Assembly: GCA_021299715.1 (NCBI GenBank)
Contig: JAJTEL010000004.1
Span: forward strand, 1 to 64,000
Direction: 5' to 3'
From: Ilumatobacteraceae bacterium
Lineage (GTDB): Bacteria; Actinomycetota; Acidimicrobiia; Acidimicrobiales; Ilumatobacteraceae
DNA length: 64,000 bases
Below the pieces are notes generated by a model. The model was not told where the DNA came from. It made no database searches and saw nothing but the letters and a program-made list of their open reading frames with translations. Position 1 is the first letter of the stretch; each line of letters begins with the position of its first letter. The position numbers and the translations under genes were made by a program. Shown here piece by piece: positions 46,187-55,740 of this stretch.

Positions 46187-46921
46187 ATGGCGCTTGAAGG
46201 GTGGGAGAAAGGTTCGTTTACCGCCGCAACCTATACGCGTGATACCTACAGAAAAGGGTCAGGGCCGGTTGTCGTCGTTGTGCACGAGATTCCGGGAATT
46301 ACTCCGGCCGTCGAACGATTTGCCAACGATGTGGTGAACGCAGGGTTCACTGTTGTAATGCCAGATCTTGTTGGCACGCCAGGCAAAGATGTCTCTGGTT
46401 CATACTTAGTGTCGTCCATGTTCAAGGTGTGCATTTCGAAAGAGTTCACCAATATGGCGCTGAATAAAACGTCGCCCATCATTGCGTGGTTGCGTGCACT
46501 TGCTCGCTCTCTTCACCAAGAAGTGGGAGGCAAAGGTGTTGGCGCCGTTGGCATGTGTTTTTCAGGCGGTTTCGCATTGGGCATGATGGTGGACGACATC
46601 ATGATTGCGCCTGTGTTATCCCAGCCGTCGTTGCCATTTGCAGTGGGGAAGACTCGTGGCGCTGACCTCAACCTGTCTCCTGATGATGCAGCAGTCATCG
46701 CTGAGCGCGCAGCAGGTGGGTGTCAGGTGCTTGGCTTGCGGTTCGACCAAGACAAACTTGTGGGCGACAGGTTTGCATCGTTGCGTTCACTTCTTGGCGA
46801 CTCTTTTATTGCCGTGGAAATACCATCACAATCTGCCAAAGATCACAGTGTTCTTACCGAACAGCGTCACGAGCCAAGTGTTCAGCAGGTTTTGGAATTC
46901 TTTAGTGCAAAACTGAAATAG
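46187..46921 (+). CDS. Dienelactone hydrolase family protein
   Basis: A 244-residue alpha/beta hydrolase: VVVVHEIPGITPAVERFAND at the N terminus and GAVGMCFSGGFALGMM at the nucleophile elbow, where the nucleophile is a Cys as in dienelactone hydrolases, although the usual GYCLGG is one residue shorter. A C-terminal His is probably in KDHSVLT. The substrate is unknown. Starts three bases after the phosphotransferase gene and ends one base before the convergent SDR gene. Confidence 0.85.
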   Translation: MALEGWEKGSFTAATYTRDTYRKGSGPVVVVVHEIPGITPAVERFANDVVNAGFTVVMPDLVGTPGKDVSGSYLVSSMFKVCISKEFTNMALNKTSPIIAWLRALARSLHQEVGGKGVGAVGMCFSGGFALGMMVDDIMIAPVLSQPSLPFAVGKTRGADLNLSPDDAAVIAERAAGGCQVLGLRFDQDKLVGDRFASLRSLLGDSFIAVEIPSQSAKDHSVLTEQRHEPSVQQVLEFFSAKLK

Positions 46922-47698
46922 CTATCGAGGGCCGCCATCAATAGGTAGAAGCGTGCCCGTGGTGTAACTGCTGGCATCGCTGGCTAAGTACAACGCTGCT
47001 CCAACAATCTCGTGCGGCTCGCCGCCACGTTGCAACATGTAAGCCGCACGTGCACGAATTTGAAATTGTTCCATGTCCCATGCCTTCGAGATATCTGTCA
47101 GAAACGGACCCGGTACAAGGCAGTTCACTCGCACATGTGGCGCAAATGTTCGTGCGAGCCCCATGGTGAGATTGTTGACGGCGGCTTTTGCTGCCCCGTA
47201 CACCACTTCATTCGGTGATGGGCGAGTGCTGGCAATAGACGACACGTTAATGATGGACCCTCCACGAACAGACCCATCATCGCGCGGAGTTGTCATGTGC
47301 GCACCAATAAGTGCCGACAACCGAAAAGGACCTTTGAGATTGACGCCCAATACTTTGTCGTAGAGCTCTTCGCTGACATCAACAAGCGATGAATACAGCG
47401 GGGACATTCCAGCGTTGTTCACCAAGATGTCGATGTGCCCAAATTCGGCAATAGCAGTTTCTGCAAGACGTCCTGCATCGTCCCACGATGCAGCGTGGTA
47501 GCCAATGGCAAGCGCACGCCGACCCAACGCGCGCACTTCGTTTGCAACAACTTCGCAATTTTCAATTTTGCGACTAGCCACAACAATGTCTGCACCATGT
47601 TCAGCAAACGCAAGGGCCATTTCGCGACCAAGTCCGCGACTGCCACCAGTGATGATGGCAGTGCGGCCTTCTAGAGAAAAAAGATCTGTCGTGCTCAT
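46922..47698 (-). CDS. Short-chain dehydrogenase/reductase
   Basis: A 258-residue SDR. The cofactor-binding motif is TGGSRGLGREMALAF, then NNAGMSP, the catalytic Ser in NVSSIAST and Tyr-x-x-x-Lys in YGAAKAAVN. The end GGPR is typical. The Arg after TGGS suggests NADP(H) use. Substrate unknown. It overlaps yaaA by four bases and is downstream of it. Confidence 0.93.
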   Translation of the reverse strand: MSTTDLFSLEGRTAIITGGSRGLGREMALAFAEHGADIVVASRKIENCEVVANEVRALGRRALAIGYHAASWDDAGRLAETAIAEFGHIDILVNNAGMSPLYSSLVDVSEELYDKVLGVNLKGPFRLSALIGAHMTTPRDDGSVRGGSIINVSSIASTRPSPNEVVYGAAKAAVNNLTMGLARTFAPHVRVNCLVPGPFLTDISKAWDMEQFQIRARAAYMLQRGGEPHEIVGAALYLASDASSYTTGTLLPIDGGPR

Positions 47699-48423
47699 TG
47701 TGTTTCCTTTGCGCGGTAGTCGGGATGAGAAAAAGATGTGATAAGTGATGAGAGAGAAGTGTTTCCTCCGTCGAGAAGGTGACGCGCAAGCAAACCCTTT
47801 GCTGCTTTTGCATTATGGCCACCGACAACCGCGCCCTTCTTCGACACAAGGTCCACATGTACGACATTTACAAGAACGTCCCAGTCGAATGCGTTTTTGT
47901 GCTCTTGCGGCAACAAGTCCACCACCACTGTTTTTTTAACAGCCGATGCCAGTGCCGCAGTGAGGTCATCGCGCCACCACGTGGAAACAAGACCAAGATT
48001 CGACAGCCGTGCACCCATCTTCAGGCGGTAGTCGGGCAACGGGTCGTCGGCGCGAACAAGACCGGCAAGTCCAGACGGAACAAAAATTCTCTTCACATAC
48101 GCGGTTCGAGTTGTGGCTGCAACCGATGCGAGATGGAGGTGGTCCCACACCACACCGGTGTATCGCTGCCATGCAGGAAGAGTGGCGGCACCAACAAGAC
48201 AGAGATTGCACGCTTGTGCGTGTTCAAGGTAAGCACCTTTCACCCCCAATAGTTTCGGATCTCCGCCCTTTGCCATCTTCAATGCGCGGACAACATCGGC
48301 ACGAAACTCACCTAACTCGCCACCGAAAACACCCGCATCACATTTCCAGGGCTTCTGCGTGTTGCCGCCCTCGGCCTTGCCTTCTGAGGGGGGCAGGAGA
48401 ATGACAAAAGGTGTTGCTCCCAT
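47695..48423 (-). CDS. yaaA: Peroxide stress protein YaaA family
   Basis: A 242-residue protein with LLPPSEGKAEGG at the N terminus, RIFVPSGLAGLVRADDPLPD, YRLKMGARL and the C-terminal NAKAAKGLLAR stretch. In E. coli YaaA lowers free iron during peroxide stress and is reported to bind DNA. Length is normal for the family. It is divergent from the ferredoxin gene with a 37-base gap. Confidence 0.92.
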   Translation of the reverse strand: MGATPFVILLPPSEGKAEGGNTQKPWKCDAGVFGGELGEFRADVVRALKMAKGGDPKLLGVKGAYLEHAQACNLCLVGAATLPAWQRYTGVVWDHLHLASVAATTRTAYVKRIFVPSGLAGLVRADDPLPDYRLKMGARLSNLGLVSTWWRDDLTAALASAVKKTVVVDLLPQEHKNAFDWDVLVNVVHVDLVSKKGAVVGGHNAKAAKGLLARHLLDGGNTSLSSLITSFSHPDYRAKETQ

Positions 48424-48448
48424 AGTGTCTAACCCCCTTGTTTGCTCC

Positions 48449-48454
48449 TACGCT
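48449..48454 (+). promoter_or_regulatory. Candidate leaderless -10 (TACGCT) for the ferredoxin gene
   Basis: TACGCT ends six bases before the ATG at 48461. This favours 48461 over the ATG at 48455, which touches the hexamer. Confidence 0.55.
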
Positions 48455-48460
48455 ATGCGT

Positions 48461-48655
48461 ATGCGAGTACACGTTGATTCATCCAAGTGCCAGGGCCACA
48501 ACCGCTGTTATGCGTTAGCCCCCGAATTGTTCGATGTAGACGATCTTGGTAACGCCTTTGAGTTGAACGACGGAGTAGTTCCTGCCGCACTTGAAGACAA
48601 GGCACGTTTGGCTGTTGCCAACTGCCCAGAGTTTGCAATCACAATCGAAGACTGA
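48461..48655 (+). CDS. [3Fe-4S]-type ferredoxin
   Basis: A 64-residue ferredoxin, MRVHVDSSKCQGHNRCYALA, with the third cluster Cys in ANCPEFAI. In CQGHNRC a His takes the place of one Cys ligand of the [4Fe-4S] form, the pattern of ferredoxins that serve actinobacterial P450s and probably carry a 3Fe-4S cluster. The P450 gene follows 18 bases later. The ATG at 48455 would add two residues. Confidence 0.92.
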   Translation: MRVHVDSSKCQGHNRCYALAPELFDVDDLGNAFELNDGVVPAALEDKARLAVANCPEFAITIED

Positions 48656-48673
48656 GATAAAGGATTCCCCCCC

Positions 48674-49918
48674 ATGACTGACACCGTCTACGGCCCCGTT
48701 ACAGACTGGGCAACCGACTTCGACCACGGCGCACCTGAATACAACGCCAACATCCATCAAATTTGGGACGACCTCAAAGCAGCAGGTTGCCCTATTGCAC
48801 ATACCGAGCGTTACGGCGGTGTGTGGTTGCCTCTCACACACGACCTGGTGAAGGAAATTGCGTACGACCCCACTCGCTTCTCAAGCCTCACTCCTGTTGT
48901 TCAGCAGTTGAAGCCAAGTCAGGCTCGCGAGCTTGACCCCGATGCGTTGGGTGCACCAATTGGGCCGGTACCACCAATTTCTTCCGATCCTCCATTCCAC
49001 GCAGATGCGCGCCGAATTCTTTTGCCTGCATTTTCGCCAAAGCAGATCGATCCATGGCGCAGCGAAGTAGAACAAATCTGCAACAAGCTCATCGACGACA
49101 TGGGCGATGCAGACATCATCGACGCCGCTGTGCAATACACCCAGCACATCCCAGTGCTCGTTGTTGCTCAAATGGTTGGTTTGCCTTTGTCCGATGCCGA
49201 TCGTTTCCGCAGTTGGGTCGACATGGTTCTCGGTGGAATTGGCGCAGAACGAAACGAAGAGCGTCTTGCACAGTTTGAGGCAATGGATGCATACCTCACC
49301 AAGCACATTGAAGATCACATCGAGAATCCTCGCGATGACTTAACGACATACCTGCTGAACTCTGAAATCTTCGGCGAGAAGCTGTCCCCACGTCACGTGT
49401 TCGGAACAATCTTGCTGTTGATCATCGCCGGAATCGACACCACGTGGAGTGGTATTGGTTCTTCGTTGTGGCACCTCGCGTCAAACCCAGTCGATCGTCG
49501 ACGCCTTGTTGAGAATCCGGAGAAGATTCCAACTGCTGTCGAAGAATTCCTGCGTGCATATGCACCCGTCACCATGGCTCGCATGGTCACAGACGACATG
49601 GAATTCCACGGCGTCCACATGAAGAAGGAAGATCGTGTTCTTCTTCCGTTCCCTGCGGCAAACCGCGACGAGAAGCAATTTGCTAATCCCGCAGTTGTCG
49701 ACATTGAACGTGAAGAAAACCGTCACGCCGCCTTTGGTCTCGGAATTCACCGTTGCATTGGTTCAAACCTTGCTCGTTTGGAAATGAACGTGGCAATTGA
49801 GGTTTTCCTCAAGCGCTTCCCAGATTTCGAACTCGACAACTCTGAACAAGTCACGTGGAGCTCTGGCCAGGTTCGCGGTCCTCGCAACTTGCCATTCCGC
49901 ATCAACGTACGCGCGTAA
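48674..49918 (+). CDS. Cytochrome P450
   Basis: A 414-residue bacterial soluble P450. The I-helix motif is IIAGIDTTWSGIGSS, the K-helix ExxR is EEFLRAYAPV, and the heme-binding loop is FGLGIHRCIGSNLARLEM with the cysteine ligand. No membrane anchor. The ferredoxin gene just upstream should supply electrons; a reductase is not nearby. The substrate is unknown; relatives with this loop often act on terpenoids or fatty acids. Confidence 0.95.
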   Translation: MTDTVYGPVTDWATDFDHGAPEYNANIHQIWDDLKAAGCPIAHTERYGGVWLPLTHDLVKEIAYDPTRFSSLTPVVQQLKPSQARELDPDALGAPIGPVPPISSDPPFHADARRILLPAFSPKQIDPWRSEVEQICNKLIDDMGDADIIDAAVQYTQHIPVLVVAQMVGLPLSDADRFRSWVDMVLGGIGAERNEERLAQFEAMDAYLTKHIEDHIENPRDDLTTYLLNSEIFGEKLSPRHVFGTILLLIIAGIDTTWSGIGSSLWHLASNPVDRRRLVENPEKIPTAVEEFLRAYAPVTMARMVTDDMEFHGVHMKKEDRVLLPFPAANRDEKQFANPAVVDIEREENRHAAFGLGIHRCIGSNLARLEMNVAIEVFLKRFPDFELDNSEQVTWSSGQVRGPRNLPFRINVRA

Positions 49919-49969
49919 TCACTCACGCATACCCGTCGCGACACAGCCCAGTCGTACAATGGCGGGGTC

Positions 49970-52234
49970 ATGACGCAGCCACATTCCGCATTGCCTGGGG
50001 ACAGCATCCCGCTTAACCCAGAGCAACAAGATGCGGTGTATCACCCCGGCGGTCCACTCTTGGTGGTTGCCGGCGCTGGGTCGGGCAAGACTCGTGTGCT
50101 TACACAACGCATTGCGTGGCTTATCTCTGAAGGAATTCATCCGCAGAGCATTTTGGCCATTACGTTCACCAACAAAGCCGCCGAAGAAATGCGTCATCGC
50201 GTTGCCGATCTTGTGGGTGGTGTGTCGCGCAGCATGTGGGTCACAACATTTCACAAGGCGTGTGTTCGAATCCTTCGTCAACACGCCGAAGCACTCGACT
50301 ATCCGAAGCAATTCACTATTTACGACTCGCAAGATTCAAAACGGCTTGTGGGTTATGTCATTCGAGATATGGGGCTCGACCCCAAGAAGTTTCCTGCAAA
50401 TGCGTCGCAAGCCCGCATCAGTTTGTGGAAGAACGAATTAATTGATCCCACTAAAGCGTTCGACACGGCCGAGCACATTGCTGCACGTCGTCACGCCGAG
50501 ATTTATCGCGAGTACCAGGCTCGATTAGTGCGTGCGGGCGCTATGGATTTTGACGATCTGTTGGTCAATGTTGTCCGCCTGTTTGAGAAGTATCCCGATG
50601 TGTTGCGTTACTACCAAGAACGATTCCAACACATCCTTATTGACGAATTTCAAGACACCAACCAAGCCCAGAACCGCATTGTTCTGTTGTTGGGAGAGCT
50701 GCACAAAAACGTGTGCGTGGTGGGCGATAGCGACCAAAGCATCTACAAGTTTCGCGGTGCAGACATGCGCAATATTGAAGACTTTGAAAGCGCATTTGGT
50801 GAAGCAACTGTCGTCATTTTGTCGCAGAACTATCGAAGCACTCAAACAATTCTCACTGCAGCCAATGCTGTTATATCTCAGAACGTAGGACGCCGACCAA
50901 AAGAATTGTGGACATCAGCCGGAGACGGCGAACAAATTGTTCGCTATTACGCCGAAGATGAGTACGACGAAGCGTCATGGGTTTCTACAACTGCACGTGA
51001 TCTGCACAACAACGACGGTCGTTCATGGGGCGACATCGCTGTCATGTATCGCACCAATGCGCAAAGCCGTGCTATTGAAGAAGCCTTAATGCGTGCAGGT
51101 ACTCCGTACAAAGTGGTGGGCGGAACCAAGTTTTACGATCGTCGCGAAGTAAAAGATGCAATTGCTTATTTGAAAGCGGGTGCAAATCCACTCGACGAAA
51201 TCAGCATTAAACGTGTGCTCAATGTGCCGAAACGTGGAATTGGCGACACAAGTATTGGCAAAGTCGATTCTTTCGCGGCCGAACACGGAATTTCATTTAT
51301 TGACGCCATGCGACGAACTTCCGAAGCCGGTGTTGGTGGGTCTGCAGCAAAAGGAATTGCGTCGTTTGTTGCTCTTGTTGATTCCATGAATGCGTCGTTA
51401 GCAGATGGCCCCGCGGCACTTTTGGAACTTGCAATGAACAACAGCGGATACCTCACAGAGTTAGAAGAAGAAGACACGGTGGAAGCCGCTGGACGTCTTG
51501 AAAACATCTCTGAACTCATCGGATCCGCTGCGGAATACACCCAGGTCGACGAATTCCTTGAACAGGTTGCGTTAGTCGCCGACACCGACGATTTAGACGG
51601 CGAAAATCACATTGTCCTCATGACTCTGCACTCTGCCAAGGGTCTCGAATATCCCGTGGTGTTCTTGGTGGGTTGCGAAGAAGGAATTTTCCCGCACAGT
51701 CGTGCACTCACCGAACCAGCAGAACTAGAAGAAGAGCGGCGTCTTGCATACGTAGGTCTTACGCGCGCTCGCGAGCGGCTCTACGTTTCTCACGCATGGC
51801 ATCGCATGTTGTTTGGTCAATCCCAGTACAACCCACCATCACGCTTCTTGGCTGAAATTCCGCTCGAATTATTCGATCGCCAAGGCAATGTCGATTCAGG
51901 TTCCGACCACGGCCGTAGTTATGGGCGCACGCCAGGAGACTGGCACGATGCAGAACTACCGTCCTATCGACGTCGTAACGACGATGAACCTGAAGGTCGC
52001 ACTTTTGGAGCGAAACGGGCAGAACGTGCCGTTCGTGCACCAGCAAAACCACGCAATACCGAGCACCTCGAAGGGCTAAAAGCTGGAGACGATGTGGAAC
52101 ACGCAGTATTTGGCGAAGGTGTTGTCATTGAAATCAAAGGAACTGGCGAGAAAGCAGAAGTTACGGTCCGCTTCCGTGACAGGGGCACCAAACATCTTGC
52201 GTTGGCATGGGCGCCGCTAAAGAAATTGTCATGA
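49970..52234 (+). CDS. pcrA: ATP-dependent DNA helicase PcrA/UvrD
   Basis: A 754-residue SF1A helicase. Motif I is AGAGSGKTRVLTQRI, motif II IDEFQDTNQAQN, motif III GDSDQSIYKFRGAD, then LHSAKGLEYPVVFLVGCEEG and LAYVGLTRARERLYV. The last about 55 residues (DDVEHAVFGEGVVIEIKG) form the Tudor-like domain of PcrA that binds RNA polymerase. It works in repair and in removing proteins from DNA. TACAAT lies nine bases before the ATG. Confidence 0.96.
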   Translation: MTQPHSALPGDSIPLNPEQQDAVYHPGGPLLVVAGAGSGKTRVLTQRIAWLISEGIHPQSILAITFTNKAAEEMRHRVADLVGGVSRSMWVTTFHKACVRILRQHAEALDYPKQFTIYDSQDSKRLVGYVIRDMGLDPKKFPANASQARISLWKNELIDPTKAFDTAEHIAARRHAEIYREYQARLVRAGAMDFDDLLVNVVRLFEKYPDVLRYYQERFQHILIDEFQDTNQAQNRIVLLLGELHKNVCVVGDSDQSIYKFRGADMRNIEDFESAFGEATVVILSQNYRSTQTILTAANAVISQNVGRRPKELWTSAGDGEQIVRYYAEDEYDEASWVSTTARDLHNNDGRSWGDIAVMYRTNAQSRAIEEALMRAGTPYKVVGGTKFYDRREVKDAIAYLKAGANPLDEISIKRVLNVPKRGIGDTSIGKVDSFAAEHGISFIDAMRRTSEAGVGGSAAKGIASFVALVDSMNASLADGPAALLELAMNNSGYLTELEEEDTVEAAGRLENISELIGSAAEYTQVDEFLEQVALVADTDDLDGENHIVLMTLHSAKGLEYPVVFLVGCEEGIFPHSRALTEPAELEEERRLAYVGLTRARERLYVSHAWHRMLFGQSQYNPPSRFLAEIPLELFDRQGNVDSGSDHGRSYGRTPGDWHDAELPSYRRRNDDEPEGRTFGAKRAERAVRAPAKPRNTEHLEGLKAGDDVEHAVFGEGVVIEIKGTGEKAEVTVRFRDRGTKHLALAWAPLKKLS

Positions 52235-52273
52235 AGTACGCCGAATAAGCCACGGAGTAGTAAAAAGGAAGGC

Positions 52274-52702
52274 ATGAAGGCAGCGATTCTCATCGAAAGT
52301 CTCACCGGAAATACGTGGAAAGCGGGCGAACTCATCGCCGCAAATCTGCAACAAGAGAACTGGTCCATTACGGGCTTGTCTGCGGTGAAGTCACCCGACC
52401 ATGCATCTATCCAAGAAGCTGACACGGTCATCGTGGGTACATGGGTGCACGGACTTTTTGTTGTTGGTCAAGCGCCATGGGCTGTCGATCGCCTTCGCGC
52501 GCTTCCTGCAATGTCGGGAAAGAAAGCAGTTGCGTTCTGTACGTTCGCCCTCAATCCAGGTAAGTCACTCGACGTTATGACAAACACTTTGTTGTCGCGC
52601 GGCGCAGAGGTTGTAGGTGGGCTTGCACTTCACCGCGGAAAACTTTCCGAACACGCCGAAGAGTTTGCAATTCGTTTGGTTGATTCAGTAGGTGCGCGTT
52701 AA
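52274..52702 (+). CDS. Flavodoxin-like domain protein
   Basis: A 142-residue protein. LIESLTGNTWKAGELIAANL at the N terminus fits the FMN phosphate loop, followed by TVIVGTWVHGLFVVG and VAFCTFALNPGKSL. It resembles small flavodoxin-domain proteins, but the FMN-binding aromatic residues are not certain. AAAGGAAGGC precedes the ATG. Function unknown; it may move electrons. Confidence 0.75.
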   Translation: MKAAILIESLTGNTWKAGELIAANLQQENWSITGLSAVKSPDHASIQEADTVIVGTWVHGLFVVGQAPWAVDRLRALPAMSGKKAVAFCTFALNPGKSLDVMTNTLLSRGAEVVGGLALHRGKLSEHAEEFAIRLVDSVGAR

Positions 52703-52707
52703 CACCA

Positions 52708-53214
52708 CTACGGCAGTGTGGGTGTAGTAACACCACGCAAGTCCACATACAGCGTCTTGCGGTTTTCAACAATGGGCCGAACCGCCGCGGGCAACTGAAG
52801 GTCGTCCACAGTGAGGGTGCGACCTTCGCAGTCGGTGAACTCGCGTGATCCTTGTTCGTGGGTAACCAAACACGTGGCATCGCGGTCGGCGGGGTACCCG
52901 TAGTACACGCGCCACCCAACAGCGGGGTCGTTACCTGTGTGGTCAAGAACTATGGAGCGCACGCCATCGGGGCTCTTGAGGTCGGGGAACAAGAGCGGGC
53001 CGTCTTTGGCTACTGACTTGGCCAAGGGTTCTACCTTGCCCACCTCGAACACCTTGTTGGCCACGGCATCAGTGGGATCTGCACGATTGTTGATGGTTCC
53101 CGCTACCACCCATAGGCCTGCAAAAAACAGCACGAAAAACACAATGCCACCCAAAACAGGCACAATGGCTCTGGCGAGGGGGGAGCGTAAGCGGGGGGTT
53201 TCCATATCCCCCAT
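52708..53214 (-). CDS. Membrane-anchored protein with extracytoplasmic domain, unknown function
   Basis: A 168-residue protein. One membrane helix (about residues 16-40, IVPVLGGIVFFVLFFAGLWVVAG) is followed by an outside domain with two Cys, in DATCLVTHEQ and FTDCEGRT. The spacing faintly recalls the end of a Rieske domain, but the CxH and CxxH iron ligands are missing. The start could be at 53214 or at the ATG four codons in (53205). Convergent with the flavodoxin-like gene. Confidence 0.65.
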   Translation of the reverse strand: MGDMETPRLRSPLARAIVPVLGGIVFFVLFFAGLWVVAGTINNRADPTDAVANKVFEVGKVEPLAKSVAKDGPLLFPDLKSPDGVRSIVLDHTGNDPAVGWRVYYGYPADRDATCLVTHEQGSREFTDCEGRTLTVDDLQLPAAVRPIVENRKTLYVDLRGVTTPTLP

Positions 53215-53263
53215 TGTGGCGGGTTGGTGGACGAGTGCCTGTTCGGCGTAGGGTTTCTTTTCT

Positions 53264-53665
53264 GTGAAGCGCCCCTACCGAGTTGTTGTTGCCAAGCCAG
53301 GTCTCGATGGTCATGACCGTGGAGCCAAGACCATTACCCGTGCTCTTCGTGACCACGGCTTCGAAGTCATCTACACCGGGCTCCATCAGACCCCTGAGCA
53401 GATCGCAGAGACTGCCATGCAGGAAGATGCGGATGCTGTTGGCTTGTCACTACTTTCAGGCGCTCACAACACGCTCTTCCCACGTGTCATGGAAGAACTT
53501 GGAAACCGCGACTTGGCTGACATTCTTGTTTTTGGTGGCGGAGTCATTCCCGATGCCGACGCGCGCATTTTGCGTGAACAAGGTGTTGGCAACATCTTCG
53601 GACCAGGTTCGTCATTGAAAGCCATTTGTCAGTGGCTTGAAGAAGAACTCGACAACCGCGAATAG
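53264..53665 (+). CDS. Cobalamin-binding domain protein (small mutase subunit type)
   Basis: A 133-residue B12-binding domain: VVVAKPGLDGHDRGAKTITR with the DxHxxG motif whose His replaces the lower axial base, then GLSLLSGAHNTLFP and the GGGVIPDAD loop. It matches the small separate chain of methylmalonyl-CoA or isobutyryl-CoA mutases. The large catalytic chain is not in the window. Directly upstream of sucCD, which would handle succinyl-CoA made by a methylmalonyl-CoA mutase. Starts at GTG. Confidence 0.9.
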   Translation: MKRPYRVVVAKPGLDGHDRGAKTITRALRDHGFEVIYTGLHQTPEQIAETAMQEDADAVGLSLLSGAHNTLFPRVMEELGNRDLADILVFGGGVIPDADARILREQGVGNIFGPGSSLKAICQWLEEELDNRE

Positions 53666-53683
53666 AAATACACGGAGTAATTC

Positions 53684-54829
53684 ATGGACCTCTTTGAGTA
53701 CCAGGGCAAGCAGTACTTTGCCCGTTTCGACATCCCCGTATCAAAGGGAGACGTTGCACACACTGTTGACGAAGCAGTGAAGGCAGCCGACATGGCTGGA
53801 TATCCAGTTGTTGTGAAGGCTCAGGTGCAAGTAGGTGGACGCGGTAAGGCTGGCGGCATCAAGCTGGCAAACAATGCCGACGAAGTGCGCACACACGCCG
53901 GAAACATCTTGGGCATGGACATCAAGGGTCATGTGGTGAAGCGCGTATGGGTGGAGAACGCAAGCGACATTGCCGAGGAGTACTACGCATCGTTCACGCT
54001 TGACCGTGGCGCAAAGAAGCACTTGCTCATGTTGAGCAAGGAAGGTGGCGTAGAAATTGAAGAAGTCGCCGCCAAGAACCCATCAGCAATACTTATGTTG
54101 CACATCAATCCAGTCGATGGTCTCTCCGCTGCTGGTGCAATGAAGGCTGCAGTCGATGCGAAGATTCCCCAGAACGCACAACAAGGTGTTGCCGACATCT
54201 TGGTGAAGTTGTACCGCTGCTTTACAGAGGGCGACTGCGACTTGGCAGAAATCAACCCACTTATTCTGAAGCCAACAGGCGAAGTGCACGCGCTTGACGC
54301 GAAAGTCAGCCTTGACGCGAACGCAGATTTCCGTCATCCAGAATGGGAAGAGTTCAAGGCAACCGAAGAACTTGACGCTCGCGAAAAACTTGCGCGCGAA
54401 AAGGGTCTTCAATACATCGGTCTCGACGGATCAGTCGGAATCATCGCCAATGGTGCCGGACTTGCAATGAGCACGCTTGACGTGGTGAACCAGGTTGGTG
54501 GCACCGCGGCAAACTTCTTAGACATTGGTGGCGGCGCGAACGCAGACCTTATGGCTGGTGCGCTTGAAGTCATTAACTCCGACCAGAACGTGAAGAGCAT
54601 TTTCATCAACATCTTCGGTGGAATTACGCGTGGAGAAGAAGTGGCTAAGGGCATCGTTGAAGCGCTCAGCCGTGTCGATCTACGTGCACCAATCGTTATT
54701 CGTTTGGACGGAACTAACGCTGAAGAAGGACGTTCCATTTTGGCGAATGCCGGAATCCCCGAATCAAAGCTCACCAGTAAGCCAACAATGCTCGAGGCCG
54801 CACGCGCCGCAGTGGCACTCGCAAAGTAA
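53684..54829 (+). CDS. sucC: Succinyl-CoA synthetase subunit beta
   Basis: A 381-residue subunit: MDLFEYQGKQYFARFDIPVS, VVKAQVQVGGRGKAGGIKLA in the ATP-grasp domain, AEINPLILKPTGEVHALDAK and the C-terminal NIFGGITRGEEVAKG. With SucD it makes ATP or GTP from succinyl-CoA in the TCA cycle. ACGGAG precedes the ATG. Lies 18 bases after the B12-binding gene. Confidence 0.97.
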   Translation: MDLFEYQGKQYFARFDIPVSKGDVAHTVDEAVKAADMAGYPVVVKAQVQVGGRGKAGGIKLANNADEVRTHAGNILGMDIKGHVVKRVWVENASDIAEEYYASFTLDRGAKKHLLMLSKEGGVEIEEVAAKNPSAILMLHINPVDGLSAAGAMKAAVDAKIPQNAQQGVADILVKLYRCFTEGDCDLAEINPLILKPTGEVHALDAKVSLDANADFRHPEWEEFKATEELDAREKLAREKGLQYIGLDGSVGIIANGAGLAMSTLDVVNQVGGTAANFLDIGGGANADLMAGALEVINSDQNVKSIFINIFGGITRGEEVAKGIVEALSRVDLRAPIVIRLDGTNAEEGRSILANAGIPESKLTSKPTMLEAARAAVALAK

Positions 54830-54840
54830 GGACCAACGTC

Positions 54841-55740
54841 ATGGCAATTTTCGTAAATCAAGACACCAAAGTCATCGTGCAGGGCCTCACCGGTGGTCAA
54901 GGAAAGTACCACGGACTTCGTAACAAGGCATACGGCACGCAGGTCGTTGCTGGCGTTACACCGGGCAAGGGCGGCACCGATGTTGAAGGTATTCCGGTGT
55001 ACAACAGCGTTGCCGAAGCAGTCGCTGCAACGGGTGCAACTGCATCGTTCGTCACCGTGCCACCCAAGGCTGCATCTGCTGCAATTCTTGAAGCTGCAGC
55101 AGCAGGAATTTCATTCATCGTGTGCATCACTGAAGGAATTCCCGCACAAGACGAAGCTCGTACATACAACACACTCGTTCGTGATTTCCCCAATGTTCGT
55201 CTGCTTGGTCCGAACTGCCCAGGAATTATCAGTCCAGGCAAATGCAACATCGGTATTACCGCTGGTGAAATTGCAGAACTTCCATCCGCGAGTGGTCCAA
55301 ACGTTGGCATCGTGTCTCGTTCCGGAACACTGACGTACCAGGCTCTCTACGAACTCAAGCAACGCGGAATTGGCGTTTCTACATGTGTTGGTATTGGTGG
55401 AGACCCCGTACCTGGAACGTCGTTCATCGATTGCTTGCGTGAATTCCAAAACGATCCGGAAACGCACGCCATCATCATGATTGGTGAAATTGGCGGCTCT
55501 GCTGAAGAAGAAGCAGCAGAGTTCATTAAGGCCAATGTCACAAAGCCCATGTCTGCCTACATTGCTGGTGTTACTGCACCTGCCGGAAAGAAAATGGGCC
55601 ATGCGGGCGCAATCGTTTCTGGTGGCAAGGGCACAGCGCAGGGCAAAATGGATGCGTTGCGCGATGCTGGTGTGAAAGTGGGCCAAAACCCCACCGAAGC
55701 TGGCGAGCTCATGGCTGAAATTGTCGCTGGGCTGCGCTAA
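54841..55740 (+). CDS. sucD: Succinyl-CoA synthetase subunit alpha
   Basis: A 299-residue subunit with a Rossmann-like CoA domain (VIVQGLTGGQGKYHGLRNKA), CITEGIPAQDEAR, GPNCPGIISPGKCNIGI and the phospho-histidine loop KKMGHAGAIVSGGKGTA. Lies 11 bases after sucC; its stop abuts the purH start. Confidence 0.97.
   Translation: MAIFVNQDTKVIVQGLTGGQGKYHGLRNKAYGTQVVAGVTPGKGGTDVEGIPVYNSVAEAVAATGATASFVTVPPKAASAAILEAAAAGISFIVCITEGIPAQDEARTYNTLVRDFPNVRLLGPNCPGIISPGKCNIGITAGEIAELPSASGPNVGIVSRSGTLTYQALYELKQRGIGVSTCVGIGGDPVPGTSFIDCLREFQNDPETHAIIMIGEIGGSAEEEAAEFIKANVTKPMSAYIAGVTAPAGKKMGHAGAIVSGGKGTAQGKMDALRDAGVKVGQNPTEAGELMAEIVAGLR

Noticed and set aside
52708-53214. Possible Rieske-type iron-sulfur domain
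   Set aside because: Only a single Cys and His in the first region; the paired CxH and CxxH ligands are absent.
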